A DNA stretch of 59,210 nucleotides. Source: Bacteroidaceae bacterium. GTDB lineage: Bacteria; Bacteroidota; Bacteroidia; Bacteroidales; Bacteroidaceae. A program made the position numbers and the translations under genes. The DNA lies in the NCBI GenBank assembly GCA_017444485.1, contig JAFSWM010000066.1:1-59210 (forward strand), read 5' to 3'. The notes below the pieces were generated by a model, which saw nothing but the letters and a program-made list of their open reading frames with translations, was not told the DNA's origin and did no database searches. Positions 26,394 through 34,080 of this stretch are shown here, piece by piece (positions within the stretch are counted from its first letter, which is position 1; every line of letters starts with the position of its first letter).

Positions 26394-26532
26394 AAGAAGA
26401 AGGTTTGCTTATGTTTTGTTGGTATTAGATTTCCCTATAGTTGTGTCTCATGCGCTTCGCGAAAGGGTGCTCTCCGTATTTATAAATAAGGGTTGAGACA
26501 GCGTGCCGAATAGTTCCCATCTGTTTGGGCTA

Positions 26533-26540
26533 CAAAGGTA
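26533..26540 (-). promoter_or_regulatory. Candidate -7 box of the TonB-receptor operon
   Basis: Minus-strand TACCTTTG is a perfect TAnnTTTG, 140 bp before the receptor start, in the divergent gap shared with the endonuclease/exonuclease/phosphatase gene. The -33 box is weak. Confidence 0.45.
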
Positions 26541-26686
26541 GGTAAAACAATGCGAACTTTTAGCATTTGTTAAGAAAATCACTCTCGCGTCTCTGCATTC
26601 CAATCTTTTTTCGGAATTTTGCGCTGGTGTAGCGCGTTCGTTTGCTTTGGCGCGCTGGATCGCACCATTCCACATCACTACCAGCC

Positions 26687-27799
26687 ATGAAAAAACTTCT
26701 GTACATCCTGCTGCTTGCCCTGTTATGCGGCCCAGTATTCGCCCAGACACCGGCAGAGAAAAGGTACAGCCTCTATGGGGTGTGCTTTTACAACCTTGAG
26801 AACCTATTTGACACCATCCACGCCCCTGGGAAGAATGACTTTGAGTACCTGCCCGATGGAGCCAATCGCTGGGGCACAATGAAGTATCGCGCCAAGTTGA
26901 AGAACATGTCCACGGTGCTTGCCGACCTTTGCTCCGACCGTTTGCCGGGCGGACCCGCCGTGGTGGGTGTTTCTGAGGTGGAAAACCGTGCGGTGCTTGA
27001 GGATCTGCTGCGCGAGCCTGCCCTAAGGGATCGCGGCTGGGAGATTGTTCATTTTGAGGGTCCCGACCGTCGTGGCGTGGAATGCGGCATGTTTTATAAC
27101 CCCCGCCAATTCCATTTGGAGCACGCCATGCTTGTGCCTTACTATTATCTCTCAGAGGACCAGCCCGACGTGGATTTAGGCTTTTATACCGATGAAGAGA
27201 ATCGCGTGATCCCTTATTCCGATCTGCGCGGCGACACCACGCACATCACTCGCGGTTTCCTTGTAGCCTCCGGCACATTGGCGGGCGAAAAGTTCCATTT
27301 CATCGTGTGCCACTGGCCCAGCCGCTTCGCCGCAAGTCCTGTTCGTGAGCGGGCAGGATACCAGGTGCGCTGCCTGAAGGAGGCCTTGCAACGCCAAGAC
27401 CCTGGCTGCAAAATCGTGATTATGGGCGACATGAATGACGACCCCAAGAATAAGTCGATGAGCGAGGCCCTCGGCTGCAAGCGCAAAGCAGCGGACACCG
27501 ATCCTGACGATCTCTTCAATCCCTGGTGGGACACGCTCTATAAGAAAGGCGTAGGCACGCTGATGTATCGCGGCAAGTGGAACCTGTTCGACCAAATCGT
27601 CTTCACGGGCAACCTGCTTGGCGACGACCGCACCACGCTGAAGTTCTGGCGCAACGAGGTCTTCGTGCGCGACTACCTATTCCTGCAAGAGGGACGTTTC
27701 AAGGGCGGCCCGCTCCGTACCCATGCGCAGGGCGTGTGGCTCAACGGATACAGCGACCACCTACCTACGCTGATTTATTTAGTGAAGGAAGCAAACTAA
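26687..27799 (+). CDS. Secreted endonuclease/exonuclease/phosphatase family protein
   Basis: This 370-residue protein begins with a signal peptide ([20 protein letters not shown]). It has the EEP-fold catalytic set: NLENLFD, SEVEN with the metal-binding Glu, [17 protein letters not shown] with the catalytic His, MGDMNDDP with the Asp-x-Asn pair, and FDQIVFTG near the C-terminus. It should be an active metal-dependent phosphodiesterase or nuclease in the periplasm or outside. It is divergent from the TonB-receptor operon, whose last gene is another secreted nuclease. hisS starts only 2 bp after its stop. Confidence 0.9.
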   Translation: MKKLLYILLLALLCGPVFAQTPAEKRYSLYGVCFYNLENLFDTIHAPGKNDFEYLPDGANRWGTMKYRAKLKNMSTVLADLCSDRLPGGPAVVGVSEVENRAVLEDLLREPALRDRGWEIVHFEGPDRRGVECGMFYNPRQFHLEHAMLVPYYYLSEDQPDVDLGFYTDEENRVIPYSDLRGDTTHITRGFLVASGTLAGEKFHFIVCHWPSRFAASPVRERAGYQVRCLKEALQRQDPGCKIVIMGDMNDDPKNKSMSEALGCKRKAADTDPDDLFNPWWDTLYKKGVGTLMYRGKWNLFDQIVFTGNLLGDDRTTLKFWRNEVFVRDYLFLQEGRFKGGPLRTHAQGVWLNGYSDHLPTLIYLVKEAN

Positions 27800-27801
27800 T
27801 T

Positions 27802-29172
27802 ATGGCAAAACCCAGTATTCCCAAGGGCACGCGCGACTTCTCCCCCGTAGAGATGGCGCGTCGCAACTATATCTTTCGTACCATCCGCGAGGTCTATGCG
27901 CTCTATGGCTTCCGCCAGATAGAGACGCCCGCCATGGAGAACCTCTCCACGCTGATGGGCAAATATGGTGAGGAGGGCGACAAACTGCTCTTCAAGATCC
28001 TCAACTCCGGCGACTGTTTCAGTAAAGTGCCGTCCGACCTGCTCCAACCTGGGAGCAACAGCGCGAAACTGGCGGCCTGTATTTGTGAAAAAGGCCTGCG
28101 TTATGACCTCACCGTGCCTTTTGCGCGCTATGTGGTGCAGCACCGCGAGGAACTGCAGATGCCCTTCAAGCGCTATCAGATACAACCCGTGTGGCGCGCC
28201 GACCGCCCGCAGAAGGGGCGCTACCGCGAGTTTTATCAGTGCGACGCCGACGTGGTAGGTAGCGACTCTTTGCTCTGCGAGACGGAACTGGTGCAAATCA
28301 TTGACGAGGTGTTCTGCCGTCTCGGCATCCGCGTATGCATCAAAATCAACAACCGCAAAATCCTCGCCGGTATCGCAGAGGCCATCGGCGCACCCGATAG
28401 CATCACCGCCATCACCGTGGCCATCGACAAACTCGACAAGATAGGCCTTGACAACGTGAATGCCGAACTTCTTGCTGCAGGCCTCAGTCCCGAGGCGGTG
28501 GACAAATTGCAACCTATCCTCGCTATGGATGGCAGCAACGAGGAGAAACTCAATACTCTGACCGGCGTGCTTGCACAGAGCGAGGTAGGACTGAAAGGCA
28601 TTGACGAAGTGCGTACCGTGCTCTCCATGGTGGCACGCGCTGGTGGCACGCGCGCACGGCTCGAACTGGACCTCACCCTGGCGCGCGGTCTGAACTACTA
28701 CACCGGCTGCATCTTTGAAGTGAAGGCCCTTGATGTGGAGATAGGCAGCATCACCGGCGGCGGACGCTACGACAACCTGACGGGCATCTTCGGGCTGCCG
28801 GGACTCAGCGGTGTGGGCATCAGTTTCGGGGCAGACCGTATCTACGACGTGCTGAACCAACTTGATCTCTATCCTGCCAAGGCGGTGAGTGGCACGCGCC
28901 TGCTGTTCATCAATTTTGGCACGATGGAGGCTGCTCAGGCCATTGACTATGCCGCGCAAGCCCGTCGCGCAGGTATCGCCACCGAGGTCTATCCCGATGC
29001 GGCCAAGATGAAGAAGCAGATGTCCTATGCCAATGCCCAGGGCATACCCTTTGTGGCCCTCATCGGCGAGACTGAGATGGCCGCCGGCAAGATCACCCTC
29101 AAGGATATGCGTAGCGGCGAGCAACGCCTCGTCACCATTGAGGAAGCCATCGCCGCCGTGACCGCCGAATGA
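27802..29172 (+). CDS. hisS: Histidine-tRNA ligase
   Basis: 456 residues starting [15 protein letters not shown], the class-II motif-1 lead of HisRS, with [21 protein letters not shown] (motif 2 region), [13 protein letters not shown] and GGGRYDNL as the histidine-binding motifs, and a C-terminal anticodon-binding domain ([18 protein letters not shown] onwards). It charges tRNA-His in the cytoplasm. The start at 27802 is 2 bp after the preceding gene, so the two are probably transcribed together, which may be chance rather than function. Confidence 0.97.
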   Translation: MAKPSIPKGTRDFSPVEMARRNYIFRTIREVYALYGFRQIETPAMENLSTLMGKYGEEGDKLLFKILNSGDCFSKVPSDLLQPGSNSAKLAACICEKGLRYDLTVPFARYVVQHREELQMPFKRYQIQPVWRADRPQKGRYREFYQCDADVVGSDSLLCETELVQIIDEVFCRLGIRVCIKINNRKILAGIAEAIGAPDSITAITVAIDKLDKIGLDNVNAELLAAGLSPEAVDKLQPILAMDGSNEEKLNTLTGVLAQSEVGLKGIDEVRTVLSMVARAGGTRARLELDLTLARGLNYYTGCIFEVKALDVEIGSITGGGRYDNLTGIFGLPGLSGVGISFGADRIYDVLNQLDLYPAKAVSGTRLLFINFGTMEAAQAIDYAAQARRAGIATEVYPDAAKMKKQMSYANAQGIPFVALIGETEMAAGKITLKDMRSGEQRLVTIEEAIAAVTAE

Positions 29173-29233
29173 GGCTTTAAGACATATCCTCCTGATAATA
29201 AATTTGACAACAAACATTCAAACCAAACACACT

Positions 29234-30076
29234 ATGAAAAACCTTCTGAGATTATTCCTTCCTGCTCTTTGCGCACTGACGCTTGCCGCTTGTGGTGGCA
29301 CCAGCAAGGGCGATGCCAACGCTGCCGACAGCATCTCTTCCGATCCCTTCGCCGCTGCTGCGGGCGAAACCGCCATCACGGTGAACGACAGCCTCCAGCC
29401 CCTCGTCTTCGTGACGGTCAAGGGCAGCACTTTCGATATGGGCGACCCCAACGGCACCACCCACGACGATGAAATCAGCGAGACGCCCGCCCACAAAGTC
29501 ACCGTAGGCGATTTCAATATCTGCAAGATCGAGGTGACGCAAGAGGTGTGGCAGGCCGTGATGGGCAAGAACCCCTCCCACGAAACCGACGACCCGCTGA
29601 AACCCGTGGAGAACGTGTCGTGGAACGACACGCAGGAGTTTGTCAAGAAACTCGGCCAACTCACTGGCCACGAGTTCCGTCTGCCTACCGAGGCTGAGTG
29701 GGAATATGCAGCGCGCGGCGGCTCTAAGAGTAAGGGCACGCGCTATGCTGGTGGCGACGACCCCGACGAGGTGGCCAACTTCCATGCTGAGGGCAACCCC
29801 AATGCCGGACGCACCGCCACGGTGGGTATCTTTAAGCCCAACGAACTTGGTCTGTTCGACATGAGCGGCAACGTGGCCGAGTGGGTGCAGGACTGCTATG
29901 CCCCCTACAAGGCTGAAGCGCAGACCGACCCTTGTGTCACCACTGGCGACTACCACGTCTATCGCGGTGGCCACTGCAATAAGGACGCTGTAGATTGTCC
30001 GCTCACCGTTCGCATGAAGTTCGCTCCCGTGATGCCCGCTTCGAGCATCGGACTGCGCCTCGTGCTGGTCAAGTAA
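29234..30076 (+). CDS. SUMF1-fold lipoprotein
   Basis: This 280-residue lipoprotein (MKNLLRLFLPALCALTLAACGG; the start at 29234 fits the signal) has a complete FGE-sulfatase domain: KGSTFDMGDP, KIEVTQEVWQAVMGKNPS, FRLPTEAEWEYAARGG, LGLFDMSGNVAEWVQD and YRGGHCNKDAVDC...GLRLVLVK. Two Cys follow RGG but six residues apart, not the CxxxxC of true formylglycine-generating enzymes, so enzyme activity is doubtful. It resembles the two cluster proteins at 728-2483 but stands alone with its own terminator. A TAAATTTG box at 29199-29206 could be its -7 element. Confidence 0.85.
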   Translation: MKNLLRLFLPALCALTLAACGGTSKGDANAADSISSDPFAAAAGETAITVNDSLQPLVFVTVKGSTFDMGDPNGTTHDDEISETPAHKVTVGDFNICKIEVTQEVWQAVMGKNPSHETDDPLKPVENVSWNDTQEFVKKLGQLTGHEFRLPTEAEWEYAARGGSKSKGTRYAGGDDPDEVANFHAEGNPNAGRTATVGIFKPNELGLFDMSGNVAEWVQDCYAPYKAEAQTDPCVTTGDYHVYRGGHCNKDAVDCPLTVRMKFAPVMPASSIGLRLVLVK

Positions 30077-30103
30077 CCGAGAAACCGTTGCTCTCATAGG
30101 GAC

Positions 30104-30139
30104 AAAAAGCCGGAACAACAGATTTGTTTCCGGCTTTTT
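30104..30139 (+). terminator. Terminator of the SUMF1 lipoprotein gene
   Basis: AAAAAGCCGGAA pairs with TTCCGGCTTTTT (12 bp) and ends in a T-run, 28 bp after the stop codon. Confidence 0.85.
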
Positions 30140-30212
30140 CCGTGCTGCGCGGTGCCAAAGGCTTGCTGCTTTCGGCCTTTGGCGTGCCTGAATGCACGGG
30201 AACGCTTCTGGA

Positions 30213-30279
30213 CAAAACAAGATCGGACTTCGTTTAAACTACAAAGCCAATGGTTTAAACGAAGTCCGACCTTGTTTTG
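30213..30279. repeat. 27-bp inverted repeat containing GTTTAAAC
   Basis: Arms 30213-30239 and 30253-30279 match over 27 bp with one mismatch and a 13-nt loop. They share the words GTTTAAAC and AAGTCCG with the array at 16448-16560, so the two may belong to one repeat family. It may also act as a bidirectional terminator. Confidence 0.7.
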
Positions 30280-30380
30280 CACTGTCGCCCGATGCCTGGG
30301 GCACGCTTGGCGATTGTCCATCCCCTCTTTGCCCAGCAAAAATACGCCAGCGCCCAGGGGAAGGCAAGGACAATATGTGT

Positions 30381-30956
30381 TTATTCGTTGCCGCCCAGGG
30401 CGCGATTCAAGGCACCTGCTGCGCGGTTCTGTGCGTTCTGTACGGCACCTGCAGCACGATTCTGTGCATTTTGTACGGCACCAGTAGCACGATTCTGTGC
30501 ATTTTGTACAGCACCAGTAGCGCGGTTTTGCGCATTCTGTACGGCTTGGTTGGCTGCCTGACGGCCCTGTTGAACCGCCTGGTTGGCAACTTGGCGACCG
30601 GCTTCAACGGCTTGGCTGGCCACTTGCTTGCCGCTTTCTACGGCTTGGCCTGCTGCACTGTTAGCCACACGAGCGGCAGCACCCTGGGCGGTCTGCTGAG
30701 CGCGGTCGGCAGCAGCATCAACAGCCTCTTCGGCCTTGCCGGCAGCGGCATCAACCGCCTCGCCTGCTGCGCGGCCCACTTCTTCGCCTACTGCCGAGGC
30801 TGCCTCGCTGCTAGGGGTTTCTACAGCGGCGGTGTCCGTCACAACCTCAGTGGAGACGCTGTCGGCCACTTCGGCGGGGGCTTCGGCCTTGCCGCCACAA
30901 CTGTTCAGAGAGAATACGGCGGCTACAAGCGCGCCGAACAATACGGTCTTTTTCAT
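30381..30956 (-). CDS. Ala-rich helical-repeat lipoprotein
   Basis: This 191-residue lipoprotein (MKKTVLFGALVAAVFSLNSC) has an acidic Thr/Ser segment (about 25-55) followed by a long Ala/Gln/Val region without Pro that should form continuous amphipathic helix. The C-terminal part has four near-identical 11-residue repeats of the form AVQNAQNRATG (about residues 137-181). The pattern recalls LEA-like or apolipoprotein-like 11-mer helices. No enzyme motif was seen; an envelope stress or membrane-stabilising role is a guess. It is convergent with the SUMF1 lipoprotein gene and separated from ompA by a terminator. Confidence 0.75.
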   Translation of the reverse strand: MKKTVLFGALVAAVFSLNSCGGKAEAPAEVADSVSTEVVTDTAAVETPSSEAASAVGEEVGRAAGEAVDAAAGKAEEAVDAAADRAQQTAQGAAARVANSAAGQAVESGKQVASQAVEAGRQVANQAVQQGRQAANQAVQNAQNRATGAVQNAQNRATGAVQNAQNRAAGAVQNAQNRAAGALNRALGGNE

Positions 30957-31041
30957 GATGATTGATGTGTGTGTAGATTGATGTGTCTGAGATTAGTGCG
31001 CGGACGAAACCATGTGCGTCTGCTGCGCCGCAAAAGTAACA

Positions 31042-31076
31042 AAAAAGCGGCACGGGTCTGTGCCGTGCCGCTTTTT
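31042..31076 (-). terminator. Terminator of the OmpA-family gene
   Basis: 14-bp stem (31042-31055 with 31063-31076) with a 7-nt loop; on the minus strand it ends in a T-run. It lies 36 bp after the OmpA-family stop. Confidence 0.8.
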
Positions 31077-31111
31077 ATTCGCTTTGTCTCCTTGGTAGAG
31101 GAGGCTGATGC

Positions 31112-32404
31112 TTAGTTGTCGGTGGTGATGATGGTGCACTCGCTGACGCGGTTCCACTCGAGTTCCTCGTAAACCTCGCTCACACCAAGACCCTTGGCGT
31201 TGATGCGGTTGGCGGCGATGCCATACTTCTGGATGAGCATGTTCTTCACAGCCTGTGCGCGAGCCTCAGCGAGAGCCTTGTTTGCTTCGAGGTTACCGTC
31301 CTTAGAAGCGAAGCCTTCGATGTTCACGGTTGCTTCGGGGTGCTTCTTGAGGTAGATGGCAACGCGCTCAACGTTGGGCACCTGGCTGGGATCGATGACG
31401 TGCTTAGCGATGCGGAAGTGCACGTTGGTGGTGAGGGAGTGCCTGTTCTGAGTCTGCGTCTGGGTAACGGTGACGGGGCGATCAACGTACTGGATCTGAG
31501 CCGGGCGGTTCAGGCAGTCGTTGAGTTTAGCACGGATGTCGTTCAGTTCAGCGCCCAGAGCAGCGATCTGAGCGTCCTTGCCGTCAAGTTGGCCACGCAG
31601 GCTGTTGACGCGAGCGTTCAGAGCGTCAACCTCAGCCTGGTCGTACTCACGTACGTTGGTGAAGTAGTGCTCGCCGTTGGAGTTCTTGAAGTGGTAGGTC
31701 AGGCCAGCCATAACTTCCAGTTCAGCATCGTTGATGTTGAAAGTGGCACCACGATAGATGTGGTCGTCGGTGAAAGCGCGCCTGCGGTTGCCCTGGTAGA
31801 GTTCCTGGTCGAGGTTGTACACGATGGCGGGCTTAACAGACAGTGTCCATGCGCGCTTGTTGCCCAGGTTGAAGTCGAAGCAGAGGCCAAAGCGTGCGAA
31901 GAGGTAGTGGCTGTCTTTCTCACCTTCAAGGATCCAGCTTGCCATACCAACGCCAGCCTGAGCCTGGAGCTCAAAGAAGCGGGGCTTGCCGTTGTAACCG
32001 AAGAAGAGGTTGCTGAGGTTAAGACGATTCATGTAGCTGATGCTCCAACGGTCAAAGAACGTCTTGCAGTTGGACGTGTTGATGTCAGCCTGTCCGTTAA
32101 TCACGCTGGCGAAGATGGGTGTCCACTGCTTGGTCAGTTCTACACCGCCTGCAAAGCGTGCGCGCTGCCAAAAACTGCGTGCGTCAGAAAGAACTCCCTG
32201 ACCGGCTACAGTTGCAGCAACGGGGGTATATGTCCTGCCGCTGGTGTAGGAGGGGCCAAAGCCAAGGTTGTGGATGGCTGCGGTACCACCGAGGTTGATA
32301 CCGATGGACCAGTTGTCGAAGAAACCGTTGCTCGTGAACGGCTTCTTCTGTGCGGAAGCCGTCAGTGCAACGGCCACTGCGAGAAGAGTAAAGATTTTTC
32401 TCAT
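31112..32404 (-). CDS. OmpA-family outer-membrane protein
   Basis: 430 residues from the ATG at 32404 (signal MRKIFTLLAVAVALTASAQ); an ATG 39 bp upstream adds a hydrophobic tail that does not fit. The N-terminal half is a beta-barrel of eight-strand type with many aromatic residues. A short coiled coil (VDALNARVNSLRGQLDGKD) bridges to a C-terminal OmpA/MotB peptidoglycan-binding domain with TVNIEGFASKDG and NKALAEARAQAVKNML. It anchors the outer membrane to the cell wall. A strong promoter precedes it and a terminator follows, as expected for an abundant single-gene transcript. Confidence 0.93.
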   Translation of the reverse strand: MRKIFTLLAVAVALTASAQKKPFTSNGFFDNWSIGINLGGTAAIHNLGFGPSYTSGRTYTPVAATVAGQGVLSDARSFWQRARFAGGVELTKQWTPIFASVINGQADINTSNCKTFFDRWSISYMNRLNLSNLFFGYNGKPRFFELQAQAGVGMASWILEGEKDSHYLFARFGLCFDFNLGNKRAWTLSVKPAIVYNLDQELYQGNRRRAFTDDHIYRGATFNINDAELEVMAGLTYHFKNSNGEHYFTNVREYDQAEVDALNARVNSLRGQLDGKDAQIAALGAELNDIRAKLNDCLNRPAQIQYVDRPVTVTQTQTQNRHSLTTNVHFRIAKHVIDPSQVPNVERVAIYLKKHPEATVNIEGFASKDGNLEANKALAEARAQAVKNMLIQKYGIAANRINAKGLGVSEVYEELEWNRVSECTIITTDN

Positions 32405-32475
32405 AATAATTAATATAAATAAGAAATAGTTGTTCTGCTTCACCAGCTAGGCCGGCATATTCCTTTTTCCGCGTG

Positions 32476-32506
32476 CAAAGTTACACCGCTCATTAAAAAA
32501 GCCAAA
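32476..32506 (-). promoter_or_regulatory. Promoter of the OmpA-family gene
   Basis: Minus-strand TTTG (32503-32506), 19-bp spacer, TAACTTTG (32476-32483); predicted leader about 65 nt. Confidence 0.7.
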
Positions 32507-32600
32507 CAAAACGTCGTTTTTTTTGAAGAAACACGCCCCGAGAGTTAGAAATAGGTGAACTTTCGCCAATCAAAGGGCAAAAAAGAGTTGTGGCACAGGC

Positions 32601-32631
32601 TTTGCAAATACTCGCTTAGTGACTATTTTTG
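32601..32631 (+). promoter_or_regulatory. Promoter of the DUF3467 gene
   Basis: TTTG (32601-32604), 19-bp spacer, TATTTTTG (32624-32631). The whole 85-bp interspersed repeat lies between it and the start codon. Confidence 0.7.
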
Positions 32632-32663
32632 CACACGTTTCATCCTCTTATCTTACAGATACC

Positions 32664-32748
32664 AACGTTTTCGTTAAGCCATAAGTGCAAAAGCGAAACT
32701 TGTTTCGGCTTTGCCTTGGCGAGAAAACGTCTGTTATTAAACGAACAA
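32664..32748 (+). repeat. Interspersed repeat, copy A (full length)
   Basis: About 85 bp, from AACGTTTTCGTTAAG to TTAAACGAACAAC, with imperfect terminal inverted repeats (TTCGTTAA versus TTAAACGAA) and a conserved internal GAAACTTGTTTC hairpin. It is closely similar to the inverted copy at 40352-40434. It ends 2 bp before the DUF3467 start codon, so it forms most of that leader. Confidence 0.8.
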
Positions 32749-32750
32749 CT

Positions 32751-33068
32751 ATGGACAACAAGAAAGACCAACTCCAGATTGAACTCACGCCCGAGGTGGC
32801 TCAGGGCCAGTATGCGAACCTTGCCGTGCTGACGCATTCGAGTGCAGAATTTGTGGCCGACTTCGTGCGTGTGCTGCCGGGTTTGCCCAAGGCACAGGTG
32901 AAGTCGCGCATCATTATGGCTCCAGAGCATGCCAAGCGGCTGCTTTATGCCCTTCAAGACAATATCAATAAGTACGAAAAGACTTTTGGCGCTATCCGCC
33001 TGCCCGGCTCATCCGACGGCACAGGACGCACGGCCACGCCTTTCGGACTGCCCGAGGGCATGGCCTAA
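32751..33068 (+). CDS. DUF3467 family protein
   Basis: 105 residues, MDNKKDQLQIELTPEVAQGQYANLAVLTHSSAEFVADF being the family signature (conserved ELTPEVAQGxYANLAxxxHSxxEFxxDF), then KAQVKSRIIMAPEHAKRLL. It is a small cytoplasmic protein of unknown function, common across Bacteroidota. The start at 32751 is supported by the signature at the very N-terminus. Its leader consists of the interspersed repeat, and a terminator follows, so it is a single-gene transcript. Confidence 0.9.
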   Translation: MDNKKDQLQIELTPEVAQGQYANLAVLTHSSAEFVADFVRVLPGLPKAQVKSRIIMAPEHAKRLLYALQDNINKYEKTFGAIRLPGSSDGTGRTATPFGLPEGMA

Positions 33069-33078
33069 GTCTGAAAAC

Positions 33079-33128
33079 AAACCGACCATTAGACAATTGG
33101 AAAGTCCAAATAGTCTAATGGTCGGTTT
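33079..33128 (+). terminator. Terminator of the DUF3467 gene
   Basis: 16-bp perfect stem (33079-33094 with 33113-33128), 18-nt loop, ending in TTTT. Confidence 0.8.
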
Positions 33129-33176
33129 TGATAAGCGGCGGATAGCCACCCCTTAACTTTTAGGCACAGCCCTTGT

Positions 33177-34040
33177 TTACAACTCGGTTTCTGGGATTGA
33201 GAAAGTATCGCCGCGGCGAATGTCGCCGGTGTTCAGGCCGAGTTTGAGCCACTTCATGCGCTGTGCGCTGGTGCCGTGGGTGAAACTTTCGGGCTGGGAG
33301 TAGCCTTGCGCCTTTTCCTGGAGATAGTTGTCGCCAATGACCTGGGCGCAGTTGATGGCTTCTTCAAGGTCGCCGTCCTCAAGCGAGCCGAACATCTTGT
33401 TCTCGTAGTGCCCCCAAATGCCAGCGTAGAAGTCGGCTTGCAATTCGATGCGCACGCTCACCTTGTTAGCGCCCGCCTTGTTCATCTTTGCCATGCGTGC
33501 ATGGGCTTCGTCAAGCGTGCCGAGCAGGTGTTGCACATGGTGGCCCACTTCGTGTGCGATGACATAGGCGTAGGCGAAGTCGCCGTCCGCGCCAAGTTGT
33601 TTCTTCATGGAGGAGAAGAACGAGAGGTCGATGTAGAGTTTCTCGTCAGCACTGCAATAAAACGGGCCTACCGCCGAGGTGGCGTTGCCACAGCCCGACT
33701 GAACGCTACCAGTGAAGAGTACCATTGTGGGCGACTTGTAGGTCCAGCCCATCTGCTTGAACACCTCTGTCCACACGTCTTCGGTGCTGGCCAGCACCTG
33801 TTTGGAGAATTTGGCCAGCACCTGTTCTTCTGGGGTGAACTCGCGCTGTTCGGTCTGCTGTCCGCCGGCGAGTTGGCCCAAGTCGGCCTGCTGCAGCGTG
33901 TCGAGCGGGTTGCCGCCCATAATCCAGGTGATGAGCGCGGCGATGATCAGTCCGCCGACACCCATGCCCGCGGCTTTGCCGCCGCTCAGCCTGCGCCGGT
34001 CGTCCACGTTTGTGCTTTCGCGTCTTCCGTCTAATCTCAT
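33177..34040 (-). CDS. Neutral zinc metallopeptidase (YpfJ-like), membrane-anchored
   Basis: This 287-residue protein has a single N-terminal membrane helix (GMGVGGLIIAALITWIMGG) after a charged start (MRLDGRRESTNVDDRRR). The catalytic zinc motif is AYVIAHEVGHHVQHLLG (HExxH), with a downstream ELQADFYAGIWGHY supplying the third ligand region and a C-terminal FTHGTSAQRMKWLKLGL. This is the neutral zinc metallopeptidase family of E. coli YpfJ, 280-300 residues. Its substrate is unknown; the active site should lie outside the inner membrane. It is followed by priA, 40 bp upstream on the map, also read leftward. Confidence 0.92.
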   Translation of the reverse strand: MRLDGRRESTNVDDRRRLSGGKAAGMGVGGLIIAALITWIMGGNPLDTLQQADLGQLAGGQQTEQREFTPEEQVLAKFSKQVLASTEDVWTEVFKQMGWTYKSPTMVLFTGSVQSGCGNATSAVGPFYCSADEKLYIDLSFFSSMKKQLGADGDFAYAYVIAHEVGHHVQHLLGTLDEAHARMAKMNKAGANKVSVRIELQADFYAGIWGHYENKMFGSLEDGDLEEAINCAQVIGDNYLQEKAQGYSQPESFTHGTSAQRMKWLKLGLNTGDIRRGDTFSIPETEL

Positions 34041-34080
34041 GATGGTTGTTTTGTTTATGGTTTTTATTTAAGTCGTTACG

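Larger units (their letters stand above)
30077..30380 (+). other. Convergent intergenic region with terminator and palindrome
   Basis: No gene was seen. It holds the terminator at 30104-30139 and a 27-bp near-perfect inverted repeat at 30213-30279 between two convergent genes. Confidence 0.65.
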
